From: an uncultured cyanobacterium
Lineage (GTDB): Bacteria > Cyanobacteriota > Cyanobacteriia > Cyanobacteriales > Microcystaceae
Assembly: GCA_903887375.1 (NCBI GenBank)
Contig: CAISPN010000074.1
Location: forward strand, 1 to 64,000
Direction: 5' to 3'
DNA: 64,000 bases
Positions 34,046 through 43,952 of this stretch are shown here, piece by piece. The translations under genes were made by a program, and so were the position numbers. Position 1 is the first letter of the stretch. Every line of letters begins with the position of its first letter. The notes below the pieces were generated by a model. The model was not told where the DNA came from and searched no databases. It was given only the letters and a program-made list of their open reading frames with translations.

Positions 34046-36586
34046 GTGGAGCGTCAATACAAACCTCTCGAAATTGAAAAAAGTTGGCAAAAAAATTGGG
34101 ATCTTTCCTCAGAGCAAGATGAAAGCCATAAGCCAAAGTTCTATGCCCTATCTATGTTTCCCTATCCATCAGGCAATTTACATATGGGGCATGTACGCAA
34201 CTATGTGATCACAGATGTGATTGCTCGCCTGAAAAAAATGCAAGGTTATAGGGTACTCCATCCTATGGGTTGGGATGCTTTTGGCTTGCCTGCCGAAAAT
34301 GCGGCCATCGAGAGGAGCATCTCACCGGAGAGCTGGACCTATCAAAATATTGGTCATATGAAGCAGACTCTACAGCAATTGGGACTATCAGTTAACTGGA
34401 AATATGAAATTGCTACTTGTTCTGCCGATTATTACCAATGGACACAATGGCTATTTTTACAACTTTACCAAGCTGGTCTAGCTTATCAAAAAGAAGCCTA
34501 TGTCAATTGGGACCCAGTAGATCAAACTGTCTTGGCTAACGAGCAGGTTGATAGTGAAGGAAAGTCTTGGCGCTCGGGAGCCCAGGTAGAGCGCAAATTG
34601 TTAAGACAGTGGTTTCTAAAAATTACTGACTACGCTGAAGAATTACTCAATGATCTTGAACTATTGACTGATTGGCCTGAAAGAGTCAAGTTGATGCAAG
34701 CCAACTGGATCGGCAAGTCTGTTGGGGCATATCTGGAATTTCCCATTGTTGGCTCAACCGAAAAAATAGGGGTCTTTACCACTAGGCCTGATACTGTCTA
34801 TGGGGTTAGTTATTTAGTTCTAGCACCAGAGCACCCCTTGACCGAAAAAATCACTACGATAGAGAATCAAAAAATCGTTGAAGATTTTGTAGCCGAGGTA
34901 AAAAAAAGCAGCGAGCTAGAGAGAACTAAAGAAGATAGTCCCAAAAAAGGAGTCAGAACTGGAGCTACTGCTATCAATCCCTTCAATGGAGAAACTATTC
35001 CTATCTTGATAGCCGATTATGTACTTTATGAGTATGGAACTGGCGCGGTCATGGGGGTGCCGGCTCATGATACTAGAGATTTCCAATTTGCCCAAAACCA
35101 CTTACAGCCTATAAAAGTAGTAATAGTACCGGCAGAATCTTCCCAGAACATTGAACTAAAAGAAGCTTTCACAGAAGCTGGAATTTTAGTAAATTCAGGT
35201 CCTTTTAGTGGGATGAGCTCTAGCAAGGCTAAAAATGAAATCATTGCTAAAGCCAACAGCGAAGGTTATGGACAAGCAAGAGTACAATATCGCCTGAGAG
35301 ACTGGTTAATCTCACGACAACGCTACTGGGGTACGCCCATACCAATAATTCACTGTCCTAAATGCGGTAGTGTTGCTGCCAAAGATTTGCCCGTAACATT
35401 GCCCAAATATGCTCAATTAACTGGCAAAGGTGCCTCCCCCTTATCCCAACTTGAAGATTGGGTAAATGTTTCCTGTCCGCAATGTCAAGCTCCCGCCAAA
35501 AGAGAGACCGATACAATGGATACTTTCATTGACTCTTCTTGGTATTTTCTGCGTTTTAGCGATCCTCACAATCAAGAACTTCCTTTTGCTGCCAATGCTG
35601 TCAATGACTGGTTACCAGTGGATCAATATGTAGGTGGTATTGAACATGCCATATTGCACTTACTCTATTCCCGTTTTTTCACCAAAGCCCTACGAGATAG
35701 AGGACTTTTAAATTTTGCTGAACCCTTTAAAAGACTATTGACCCAAGGTATGGTCCAGGGGCTAACTTACAAAAATCCCAAAACTGGCAAGTATATAGCA
35801 GCTAGCCAAATTGATCCCAATAATCCCCAAGATCCACAAACAGGAGAAGCGCTAGAAGTCTTTTATGAAAAGATGTCTAAGTCCAAATACAATGGAGTAG
35901 ATCCGCTAGATATCTTGGCAAGATATGGAGCAGATACAGCCAGAATGTTCATTCTCTTTAAAGCCCCACCAGAGAAAGATTTAGAGTGGGAAGGCGCCGA
36001 TGTAGAGGGGCAATATAGATTTCTAAATCGAGTATGGCGTCTAGTGCAAGAGTATATAGCCATTAAAAATCACAATGCTCCCTCTGAGAATCTCTCTAAG
36101 GAAGAAAAAGGCCTCAGATTATTGATTCATACCGCTATTAAAGAAATATCTGAAGATTTAGAAGGTGAATATCAATTCAATACCGCCATCTCTGAATTGA
36201 TGAAACTCAGTAACGCCTTGGCTGAATTTCGCTCTAAGAGCTCTTCAATTTATAGTGAAGGCATTAAAACACTTTTATCACTTCTAGCTCCCTTTGCGCC
36301 TCATATCACCGAAGATCTGTGGCATCAGATTGGTGAGAAAAATTCAATCCATCAGCAAAAATGGTTATCTTACGATCCTAGTGCCCTAGAGGTTGATGAA
36401 ATAAACCTAGTTATTCAAGTTATGGGCAAAACCAGAGCTGTAATCTCAGTTCCTTCCGGCTTATCGCGTCAAGAGCTAGAAGACTATGCCCGCAACAGTG
36501 AAGTTGCCTCGCGTTACCTAGAAGGAAAAAACATTGTTAAAGTAATTGTCGTTCCTGGTAAGTTAGTCAATTTTGTGACTAATTAA
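34046..36586 (+). CDS. leuS: Leucyl-tRNA synthetase
   Basis: 846-residue class-I synthetase that charges tRNA(Leu). HIGH motif: [14 protein letters not shown] motif: [10 protein letters not shown]. The CP1 editing domain (about 220-420, with the [15 protein letters not shown] active-site segment) and a zinc-finger-like CPKCG/CPQCQ pair are present; the anticodon and C-terminal domains close it. It starts at GTG. Normal length for the bacterial family. Confidence 0.98.
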   Translation: MERQYKPLEIEKSWQKNWDLSSEQDESHKPKFYALSMFPYPSGNLHMGHVRNYVITDVIARLKKMQGYRVLHPMGWDAFGLPAENAAIERSISPESWTYQNIGHMKQTLQQLGLSVNWKYEIATCSADYYQWTQWLFLQLYQAGLAYQKEAYVNWDPVDQTVLANEQVDSEGKSWRSGAQVERKLLRQWFLKITDYAEELLNDLELLTDWPERVKLMQANWIGKSVGAYLEFPIVGSTEKIGVFTTRPDTVYGVSYLVLAPEHPLTEKITTIENQKIVEDFVAEVKKSSELERTKEDSPKKGVRTGATAINPFNGETIPILIADYVLYEYGTGAVMGVPAHDTRDFQFAQNHLQPIKVVIVPAESSQNIELKEAFTEAGILVNSGPFSGMSSSKAKNEIIAKANSEGYGQARVQYRLRDWLISRQRYWGTPIPIIHCPKCGSVAAKDLPVTLPKYAQLTGKGASPLSQLEDWVNVSCPQCQAPAKRETDTMDTFIDSSWYFLRFSDPHNQELPFAANAVNDWLPVDQYVGGIEHAILHLLYSRFFTKALRDRGLLNFAEPFKRLLTQGMVQGLTYKNPKTGKYIAASQIDPNNPQDPQTGEALEVFYEKMSKSKYNGVDPLDILARYGADTARMFILFKAPPEKDLEWEGADVEGQYRFLNRVWRLVQEYIAIKNHNAPSENLSKEEKGLRLLIHTAIKEISEDLEGEYQFNTAISELMKLSNALAEFRSKSSSIYSEGIKTLLSLLAPFAPHITEDLWHQIGEKNSIHQQKWLSYDPSALEVDEINLVIQVMGKTRAVISVPSGLSRQELEDYARNSEVASRYLEGKNIVKVIVVPGKLVNFVTN

Positions 36587-36658
36587 AAATTTTTTTGTGA
36601 ACAATCACACTGAATAAACATTTAACAAACCATACTCAATCAAATCAAGTAAATCAAA

Positions 36659-36700
36659 CATAAAGTTTTTTAATAAATTCCAAAAAACTTTATGTTTTGT
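36659..36700 (+). terminator. Terminator hairpin after leuS
   Basis: A perfect 13-base-pair inverted repeat, CATAAAGTTTTTT (36659-36671) and AAAAAACTTTATG (36682-36694), with a ten-base loop, followed by TTTTGTTGT. It lies 72 bases after the leuS stop. AT-rich stem, so strength is uncertain. Confidence 0.6.
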
Positions 36701-36740
36701 TGTAAAAACACCTGTAATAGTCTTTTTATAAGGATTTTTG

Positions 36741-36759
36741 TTGCATTACCATGATGCAA
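36741..36759. promoter_or_regulatory. Inverted repeat upstream of the PEP-CTERM gene
   Basis: TTGCAT and ATGCAA form a perfect six-base inverted repeat with a seven-base spacer, about 36 bases upstream of the proposed -35 box. A plausible regulator site, not matched to a known consensus. Confidence 0.25.
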
Positions 36760-36794
36760 ATACAAGAAACATTGAACTTATTTACAAAAAGTTA

Positions 36795-36823
36795 TTGACT
36801 TTTTTCGGAATATATTCTAGACT
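36795..36823 (+). promoter_or_regulatory. Predicted sigma-70 promoter of the PEP-CTERM gene
   Basis: TTGACT at 36795-36800 and TAGACT at 36818-36823 with a 17-base spacer give a fair -35/-10 pair, leaving a 5' leader of about 60 bases. A 12-base sequence TCGGAATATATT sits in the spacer (36805-36816) and again just before the start codon (36871-36882). Confidence 0.45.
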
Positions 36824-36888
36824 TTTTGAAACCGAATGCTATCAGCTTAGGTAATTTTACTTAGTGTAAATCGGAATATATTAATTCA

Positions 36889-37488
36889 ATGAAAACAACT
36901 CTGATTTCTTCCGTGGTGTTAGGCTCAGTATTGGCTACAGGTCTTGCCGGCGCAGTTCAAGCGGCAGCTCCTATTAATGGTAGTGTTACCTTACAAACTT
37001 TTGGAACTACAACTTATACTGGTTCTAGTCTTTCTACTGCCTCTACAATCTCTCTTGGTACTCCAATTCAGACTGGTCAAGGAACCAAAGATTTTTCAAG
37101 CGTAGCTGCCGGTTCACTTGCCAATTTAAGTTCAACTAATTGGACTGTTGGCTCTACTTTGCCTAGTATCACCATATCTTCTAGCACTATTCCTGCTGAC
37201 CGATTTATTTTTACCCCAAATAAAGTCACAACTTCTAGTACCAGTGCTAATGATTTAGTTGTAAATTATGATGGTATTATTGTTGATACTACAGGCGCTC
37301 TGCCCAATGACTCAGCATCTGCTATTTTCTCTTTCACCCAAGCAGGTGGCTCTGGTAATGCAGTTAGTTTTTCTGCCTCTTTGACTGCACCTTCTGTCAA
37401 TGTTCCAGAGCCTATGACAACTGCTGGAGGCGCATTGGCTCTTGGACTGGGAATGTTGATTAGAAAAAAAGTTCGTTCTACAAAATAG
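36889..37488 (+). CDS. PEP-CTERM sorting domain protein
   Basis: 199-residue secreted protein. A signal peptide (about residues 1-26, ending VQAAA) precedes a Thr/Ser/Gly-rich body of low complexity with no cysteines. The C-terminus has VPEPMTTAGG, a hydrophobic helix and RKKVRSTK, the exact layout of a PEP-CTERM signal cleaved by exosortase. It is a single-gene unit with its own promoter and strong terminator. No exosortase is in the window. It probably ends up as a cell-surface or extracellular-matrix protein. Confidence 0.92.
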   Translation: MKTTLISSVVLGSVLATGLAGAVQAAAPINGSVTLQTFGTTTYTGSSLSTASTISLGTPIQTGQGTKDFSSVAAGSLANLSSTNWTVGSTLPSITISSSTIPADRFIFTPNKVTTSSTSANDLVVNYDGIIVDTTGALPNDSASAIFSFTQAGGSGNAVSFSASLTAPSVNVPEPMTTAGGALALGLGMLIRKKVRSTK

Positions 37489-37512
37489 CCAATTAGTTTA
37501 TATTTTAATTTT

Positions 37513-37540
37513 TAGCAGCCTGTTATTTGGGCTGCTTTTT
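37513..37540 (+). terminator. Rho-independent terminator of the PEP-CTERM gene
   Basis: AGCAGCC at 37514-37520 pairs with GGCTGCT at 37530-37536 around a nine-base loop, followed by a run of T. Compact, GC-rich and 25 bases after the stop. Confidence 0.88.
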
Positions 37541-37580
37541 GCCTTAAATCTAAAATATAAAGATATTGGGATATGATCAG

Positions 37581-39164
37581 ATGGATTTCGATTTTTCATT
37601 CCCTGCAGAAATGTCTGAGCTAAAAATCAATGGGCGTTATAACATCCAAAAAAGATTATCCGGTAAAGTAGGATGTTCTGTTTATATAGCCGAGGATACA
37701 TATAGATTCAATGAGCTGTGCGTATTACAAGAATACCCCAGTAACTATGGAGCTCTGCAACAATCTGCCAAGATCCTATATCAACTAGAGCATCCACAAA
37801 TAGCCCGATTTAGAGAATATTTTAAGGGCTTTAGAGAAGCAAGAGAGTATGGCTATCTAGTTGAAGATTATGTAGATGGTCTGAACTATGCTGAGCTCGC
37901 TCAACTATACCGCAACCAAGAAAATCAACTCAGTGAACAGGAAGTTCTAGAAAAAATTAAAGAGGTTTTATTGGTTTTAGATTTTCTCCATCAAAAAGGC
38001 TTAGCACATGGAGATCTCAATTCAACCAACTTAATTGAAGATAGTGAGCAGCAAAAGCCAGTACTTATAAACTTTGCCAATGCTCGCCTAGATCCCAGAG
38101 AGTGCGCTCAAGATATCGTTAATTTGGCAGAGGTGGCCAATTCCTTTTTAGAAGATGAACCATCTGCTCAACTCTCAAGGCTACTTACAAGTATGCGCCA
38201 AGGGGAATTTTCCTCAGCTGGTTCTCTTTTAAAGAGCATAGAGAGCTTGAATATAGATCATCAGCCAGCACCAAGCCAAACAGTAGTTATTGCTCCTGCT
38301 AAAAAAACAAATAGAATCAATCCTCTTTTTGGTTGTCTAGGAAAGCTTGCTCTTGTATTGGGATTGAGTTTAGGTGCAGGAAGACTTGGTTGGATGGCCG
38401 GCAAGTCATGGCTTAACAGTCACAATAACCTGCCCGCACCAGAGAATTCTCCGAGCCCGACTATTACTATTGATAGCAAAGTTCAGCAGCGCCTATTGGG
38501 TCTGAAAATCTCGGATGAGAACTTTTTTAACTCCTTGGTGGATCAGGTTTTTAATAACCGTTTTCCAGAGCAAAAAAATAAAACTAGAGATAGCATTGCT
38601 CAAAAACAATGGGATGAACTGGCCAATGAAATGTTGGATCATCTAAGTACTCTAAAGCCCCAAGCGCTCGACAATCTAGGTAAATACAGCCCTAGTGATC
38701 TTTCCCGTTGGTCTTTAGATGTCAATCAGCTCCATCTAAGTAGTAGATCTTTGCTTAATTTAGCCGATGGGCAATATAGCAAATGGTTCGGTAGCCTAGA
38801 TTTTCAAGGACAACCTTCTGAACAAGTTAGAGATGCTTTAATCTATTCTCAACTACTCTCATTAAAAGCCGGGGAAAATTATCAAAGATTAAATTCCCTA
38901 CCGAGCCAGTTGCAAGGAACTCTCCAGCCAGAACAAGGACAAGCCTATACTATACGTCTAACTCAAGGAAAACAAGTACAATTCAATCTACAACCCAATA
39001 GTGATATCCAACTTTCCATCTATAGTCCAACAGGCAAGAATAATCTACTGGAGAGCTCTTCTAAAGGCCAATGGTCTGGAGCACTTCCAGAGACTGGCTA
39101 CTATGAGATTATTTTGAGCTCCCAAGCCAAAGAACCGATAAACTATCAACTCGAAGTTAATTGA
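37581..39164 (+). CDS. Membrane-anchored Hanks-type pseudokinase with extracytoplasmic domain
   Basis: 527 residues from the chosen ATG. An N-terminal kinase-like domain (about 15-225) keeps the fold signals but has lost key residues: the VAIK lysine position is Gln50 (CVLQEY), the HRD motif is HGD (143-145) with Asn150 kept, and the DFG motif is NFA (164-166). A transmembrane helix at about 252-273 leads to a Pro/Ser linker, an alpha-helical region and a C-terminal beta domain like the prepeptidase C-terminal (PPC) fold, ending YEIILSS...YQLEVN. Cytoplasmic pseudokinase and periplasmic sensor is the inferred layout. It overlaps the convergent GGDEF-EAL gene by eight bases. Confidence 0.75.
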   Translation: MDFDFSFPAEMSELKINGRYNIQKRLSGKVGCSVYIAEDTYRFNELCVLQEYPSNYGALQQSAKILYQLEHPQIARFREYFKGFREAREYGYLVEDYVDGLNYAELAQLYRNQENQLSEQEVLEKIKEVLLVLDFLHQKGLAHGDLNSTNLIEDSEQQKPVLINFANARLDPRECAQDIVNLAEVANSFLEDEPSAQLSRLLTSMRQGEFSSAGSLLKSIESLNIDHQPAPSQTVVIAPAKKTNRINPLFGCLGKLALVLGLSLGAGRLGWMAGKSWLNSHNNLPAPENSPSPTITIDSKVQQRLLGLKISDENFFNSLVDQVFNNRFPEQKNKTRDSIAQKQWDELANEMLDHLSTLKPQALDNLGKYSPSDLSRWSLDVNQLHLSSRSLLNLADGQYSKWFGSLDFQGQPSEQVRDALIYSQLLSLKAGENYQRLNSLPSQLQGTLQPEQGQAYTIRLTQGKQVQFNLQPNSDIQLSIYSPTGKNNLLESSSKGQWSGALPETGYYEIILSSQAKEPINYQLEVN

Positions 39165-41286
39165 ATTGAAATAACAGTTGTTCAATTTCACTAGCTGGCA
39201 GAGGCTTGGAAAAAAAGTAACCCTGACCAAATTCGCAGCCTAATTTTTCAAGCCATTTGAGTTGTTGATTTGTTTCAATTCCCTCAGCTATAACTGCTAC
39301 ACCGAGTTGGTTACTCAGGTTAATAATGGTATTAACAACTTGATAATCCCGATTTTCCTCGGCCATGCGAGAAACAAAAGAGCGGTCAATTTTCAAATAA
39401 TCAGCTGGCAAAAGATGAAGATACTTCAAAGAGGAATAGCCAGTTCCAAAATCATCAATACTGATATGTATATTCTTTTCTCTTAACTGGTTGAGCAAAT
39501 CAATTGTCTTATGTATATTGTCTATTAACATACTCTCAGTAATTTCCAATGTTATGCAATCGCCTGATAGTCCAGTTTTTGATAGAGAGCTTTCAATACT
39601 ACTTACCAAATTGGCAGCGCGCAGATCCTGCACGGAGAGATTGACACTTATTTTTAAGGGAAAATGGTTAGGAAACCTATTTCTCCAATCGGACAATTGT
39701 CTACATGATTCATTGATTACCCAATCATCTAGGCGCAAAATCATACCAGTTTCTTCAGTTATAGGAATAAATTCTGAAGGTAATATCAATCCACGAGTTG
39801 GATGTTGCCAACGAACCAAAGCCTCAAAGCCTACTAATTGCTTCTTAAATATATCCATTATGGGCTGATAATGGAGAACAAATTCATCTCTTTCAAAGGC
39901 TTTACGTAGCTGCGTTTCTAAGTTCAATCTATTGACAGCCTGGGTATGCATCCGAGCATCAAATAATCTATAAGTTGCTTTACCTGCTGATTTAGCACGA
40001 TATAGAGCAATATCAGCATCTCTAATTAAATCATTTGCCTTTTTATAGTGAGAATTGCCAAACACCAAACCTATACTAGTAGTTATAAAGACTTCATGTC
40101 CGTTGATCACTGTGGAAGTTTGGAATTGATGGAGTATTTTCTGAACAACTTGCAGAACATCTTCATCTCCAGCAATATCCTCTAGTAGTATTACAAACTC
40201 ATCTCCACCAATTCTGGCAATTAAATCTGTAGGCTTGAGATGGGATTGCAACTTTTGAGCAACATTTTGCAGCAGTTGATCTCCAAACAAATGTCCAAGG
40301 CTATCGTTGATAACCTTAAAGCGATCTAAATCTAAAAATAAAACAGCATATTGATAACTCTCAGATACGCTTGCTTTAGCAATAGCCACTTCTAGAGTTT
40401 TAATTAAAAGGGTACGATTAGCTAGAGAAGTTAAAGGATCGTGCAATGAGTTGTAGAGGAGATTCTTTTGGGCTTCTTTGCGCTCGGTGATATCAGTGAT
40501 GGTTCCCACAAAACCAGTCATCTGCCCATGTTCATTGCGCTCGAGGACTGATTGACCAATTACCCAAATTGTATTATCTTTCGATCCTAGAAAGCGACAT
40601 TCCAAACTAAGTAGAACAGTCCCTATTTTAGTCGCATCATACCACTGCCTGGCAACAGTGAGACGGTCCTCTGGATGTATACCATTGAGCCAACCCAAAC
40701 CTTCCGACTCATCGGCGCTCATTCCAGTGATATAGGACCAGTGGTCATTGACATAGAGACAATGTCCATCTAGATCAAGGCGAAATATACCTACCGGCAC
40801 AACAGAAGCTAGACTGGCATAGCGGTTTTCACTTTCTTTGAGAGAAGCTTCTACTTTTTCTTTTTCTAAAGCGGCCTGTCTTTCGAGGGAACTTTGCAGA
40901 AGATCATAGTGTTGCTTAATACGCAACATAGAATTGACCCTAGCTCGCAGTTCAATCTTGTTGATGGGCTTACTGATAAAATCATCGGCCCCAGCCTCAA
41001 AACACTGAGCTAGATCCTCTTTTCTATTGAGGGCTGTGACTATTATTATCGGCACCATGCGCCATTTTTCTATTGCTTTAATCTGTCTGCATATTTCTAT
41101 ACCGTTAATTCCTGGCATCATTACATCCAGAAGAATCACATCGGGCTGGATAAGTTCAAGGGATTGAATTGCCTCAGCTCCATTAGAAGCGTAGTTCAAA
41201 TTATAGGACTTGTCAAACAGGAGGGCTTCAATCACATCAAAGTTATGTGGTTCGTCATCAACAACGAGGATTGAAGGTAGAGCCAT
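39157..41286 (-). CDS. Response regulator with PAS, GGDEF and EAL domains
   Basis: 709-residue cyclic-di-GMP protein. Receiver (1-125, phospho-acceptor D54 in VILLDVMMPG, K107), coiled linker, PAS/PAC (about 150-270), GGDEF domain with intact GGDEF at 360-364 and a KPTD in place of the RxxD inhibitory site, and EAL domain with EAL at 488-490 and later DDFGTGYSSL and EGIET motifs. Both catalytic halves look active, so it could make and degrade c-di-GMP. It lies four bases behind the hybrid kinase gene and is its likely phosphorylation partner. Confidence 0.93.
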   Translation of the reverse strand: MALPSILVVDDEPHNFDVIEALLFDKSYNLNYASNGAEAIQSLELIQPDVILLDVMMPGINGIEICRQIKAIEKWRMVPIIIVTALNRKEDLAQCFEAGADDFISKPINKIELRARVNSMLRIKQHYDLLQSSLERQAALEKEKVEASLKESENRYASLASVVPVGIFRLDLDGHCLYVNDHWSYITGMSADESEGLGWLNGIHPEDRLTVARQWYDATKIGTVLLSLECRFLGSKDNTIWVIGQSVLERNEHGQMTGFVGTITDITERKEAQKNLLYNSLHDPLTSLANRTLLIKTLEVAIAKASVSESYQYAVLFLDLDRFKVINDSLGHLFGDQLLQNVAQKLQSHLKPTDLIARIGGDEFVILLEDIAGDEDVLQVVQKILHQFQTSTVINGHEVFITTSIGLVFGNSHYKKANDLIRDADIALYRAKSAGKATYRLFDARMHTQAVNRLNLETQLRKAFERDEFVLHYQPIMDIFKKQLVGFEALVRWQHPTRGLILPSEFIPITEETGMILRLDDWVINESCRQLSDWRNRFPNHFPLKISVNLSVQDLRAANLVSSIESSLSKTGLSGDCITLEITESMLIDNIHKTIDLLNQLREKNIHISIDDFGTGYSSLKYLHLLPADYLKIDRSFVSRMAEENRDYQVVNTIINLSNQLGVAVIAEGIETNQQLKWLEKLGCEFGQGYFFSKPLPASEIEQLLFQFN

Positions 41287-41290
41287 TAAA

Positions 41291-43948
41291 TTAATCCCCC
41301 TGTATTAAAATATGTTTAATAGCTCTTGATAATTCAGCAAGTTTGAGAGGTTTGCTGAGATATTCATTAGCTCCAATATCTTGGTGATCTTGCTCCAAAT
41401 CATTTATAGCTATGATCGGGATATGAGAAAATTCACGAATTTGTTGAATTGTTTTTAATCCATTGATTTCAATCATCTCAATATCTATCAAGATCAAATC
41501 TGGGTTTTCTCTCATGGTGCTCTCGATAGCTTGATCGTTATTTTTAGCTAGAATTATACGATATCCTTTGGCTTTAAGATAACTAGATACAGTCATTATA
41601 TGAGCTTGATTGTTTTGTACTAGCAAAACCAAGGGAGTAAGACTAAAATTATATTTATTTATATACTCAAAGCTATGAGTCTCTGGTGTATTTGGATCTC
41701 CCAACAAGGGCAAATTTACACTAAAGCAGCTTCCCTGTTGTGGTTTACTAGTTACGGTTATCTCTCCGCCTTGCATTTCAACAATTTTCTTAACTAAAGC
41801 TAAACCCAAGCCTGTTCCATCATATTGACGGTTGAGCGAACCGTCTATCTGGACAAAAGGCTGAAATATTAAAGAAAGATCTTTTTGGGCTATACCAATA
41901 CCAGTATCGATTACAGTTATATTTAGTATGTATTTATCATGAAAGTACTTTGTGGAAACTTCCAAGCTCACCATCCCATTATTGGGAGTAAATTTAACAG
42001 CATTAGAGAGCAAATTAATCAAAACCTGCTTAAGACGTAACTGATCTACCAACAGTTTAGGAATATTTTCAGCAAATTTTACCGTAAGCTGTATATTTTT
42101 TTTTGTTGCCTGCTGTTGAAATAAAGGCACAATAGATTGACAGAGTTGCTCAATATTGGTATAGGACGGATTGAGTTCAAGATGACCAGTTTCTATCTTA
42201 GAAATATCCAGAATATCAGTAATTAGATCTAAAAGATGTTTACCACTATTTTCAATAATTTTTAAAGTCTGCTCTTGTTGAAAATTAATCTGCCCATATA
42301 CTTGATCTTTTAGAGCTTCAGTCATTCCCAAAATTGCATTGAGTGGTGTACGCAGTTCATGACTCATATTGGACAAAAACTCATCCTTAAGACGGGTAGC
42401 ACGTCTGAGCTCTAGATTAACCTCTCTGATTTTAGCCTCAGCTTGTTTGCGCTCAGAAATATCTCTAGCAAAGGCTAGTAAAGTCATTTGTCCATTGTGC
42501 TCAAAACGATTTAGCACAAAATCAGTAGGAACTATCTTGCCACTGCTGCTGACAAGTTTAGCCTCAAATTGGATATACCCACTATTATTTAATTCCACAC
42601 TAATCTGTTCATTGGTCAGAGAACCAGAGTGGGCAATGCTATGAAAACTTTTGCCCAAAAGTTCTTCATGACTGTAACCTAACATATTACAAGCGGTGTC
42701 ATTAACTTCGCTAAAAGGAGTATAGTAAGCTGTATCTGTATAGTTATTGATCACAAAAGCTGCATACAATCTACTATTGAAAATCAACTGATATCTTCTT
42801 TGGCTTTCTAATAATTGGAGATTACGCTCTTCGACCGTCAAATCTAATTGAAGATTAAGTTGACGGAGATTTTCTTCATTGGTCTTTAGTTTACTAATAT
42901 CTCGTACTTCCCAGAGAACAGAATTAATATTAAAGGGATTGATATTAATTGAAAACCACTTCCAAATCTGGTTTATAGGAATAGAGAGCTCTATGTTCAA
43001 AGTTTGCTGAGAATCTAAAACCTGCCTAATAGCAGCAATTGCTTGATCAGCAACATCTTTAGTCCAAAATTGTGGGATTTTAGAGTTAACTTGAATAGAG
43101 TCATCTAGGCTAAAGTGACCAATCTTCAAACAGATTCCATCTCTGTCGAATATATATATATAGTCACGCATACTGGATATAAGAGACTGAAGTTCCCTTT
43201 GGGAAATTTTTAATGAATCTTCTAATGCTTTACATTCAGTGATATCTCTAATAATACCAATGGTTTTTATCCCACAATTTTGATCATAAAGTTTATATAA
43301 TATTAAATTTACCCAGACAATCTCACCAGATTTACACAAATATCGCTTTTCAAAATTGAGGCTATTAATTTTCTTGAGCATCCCTTGTTTAAAACGCCCA
43401 CTGTAAAACTCTCGCTCTTGGGGTAAGGAAAGCTCCAGAAAGTTCATTGATTGGAATTCTTTCTCAGAATAACCAATCAACTCTTGGAAGTAAAGATTTG
43501 TTCTGAGAAAATAACCATCTTGATCCAGAATAAATAGTCCAAGAACCGAAGAGTCAAACATCACATCAACAAGTAAATTGCTTTGACTTGCTTTAGATCT
43601 GCTTACTTGCTTGATAGTTGCACTTAGGAGTTTGAGCCAATTGTAATTAATATCCTTGATTAAATAACCATCAGCGCCATTATCTAGCAGGGAAGTTACC
43701 AATTCTTCTTGGCCAGGCTCCAAAATAACAACATAGGGACAACCTTTGGTTTGCAGAAGATTTAAAAGTTGCTTGCTAACTAATTGATGATCACAAATTA
43801 CAAGATTAAAAAAGTCAACATTCAACAAAGATTCTACTTCTTGACTCTGATCGGCTAAAGTATAAATAAAAGTTGGACTAGTTCTCTGTAGATAGTCTAA
43901 AAAATCAGGATCATTTTGGACTATAAGCAGCCTAGCCTTCTCGTTCAT
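41291..43948 (-). CDS. Hybrid sensor histidine kinase with multiple PAS domains
   Basis: 885 residues from the ATG encoding MNEKARLLIVQ. An N-terminal receiver-like domain (D in LVICDHQL), three PAS/PAC sensor domains (ending GIIRDITECK, ISKLK and FARDISERKQAEA), HisKA with FLSNMSHELRTPLNAILG, HATPase_c with LLSNAVKF, DTGIGIAQ and GTGLGLALVKK, and a C-terminal receiver (DLILIDIEMIEI, with SKPLK). Cytosolic, with no membrane segment. It follows ispG after four bases and precedes the c-di-GMP response regulator; an in-frame ATG ten codons upstream would overlap ispG. Confidence 0.92.
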   Translation of the reverse strand: MNEKARLLIVQNDPDFLDYLQRTSPTFIYTLADQSQEVESLLNVDFFNLVICDHQLVSKQLLNLLQTKGCPYVVILEPGQEELVTSLLDNGADGYLIKDINYNWLKLLSATIKQVSRSKASQSNLLVDVMFDSSVLGLFILDQDGYFLRTNLYFQELIGYSEKEFQSMNFLELSLPQEREFYSGRFKQGMLKKINSLNFEKRYLCKSGEIVWVNLILYKLYDQNCGIKTIGIIRDITECKALEDSLKISQRELQSLISSMRDYIYIFDRDGICLKIGHFSLDDSIQVNSKIPQFWTKDVADQAIAAIRQVLDSQQTLNIELSIPINQIWKWFSININPFNINSVLWEVRDISKLKTNEENLRQLNLQLDLTVEERNLQLLESQRRYQLIFNSRLYAAFVINNYTDTAYYTPFSEVNDTACNMLGYSHEELLGKSFHSIAHSGSLTNEQISVELNNSGYIQFEAKLVSSSGKIVPTDFVLNRFEHNGQMTLLAFARDISERKQAEAKIREVNLELRRATRLKDEFLSNMSHELRTPLNAILGMTEALKDQVYGQINFQQEQTLKIIENSGKHLLDLITDILDISKIETGHLELNPSYTNIEQLCQSIVPLFQQQATKKNIQLTVKFAENIPKLLVDQLRLKQVLINLLSNAVKFTPNNGMVSLEVSTKYFHDKYILNITVIDTGIGIAQKDLSLIFQPFVQIDGSLNRQYDGTGLGLALVKKIVEMQGGEITVTSKPQQGSCFSVNLPLLGDPNTPETHSFEYINKYNFSLTPLVLLVQNNQAHIMTVSSYLKAKGYRIILAKNNDQAIESTMRENPDLILIDIEMIEINGLKTIQQIREFSHIPIIAINDLEQDHQDIGANEYLSKPLKLAELSRAIKHILIQGD

Positions 43949-43952
43949 TGCT

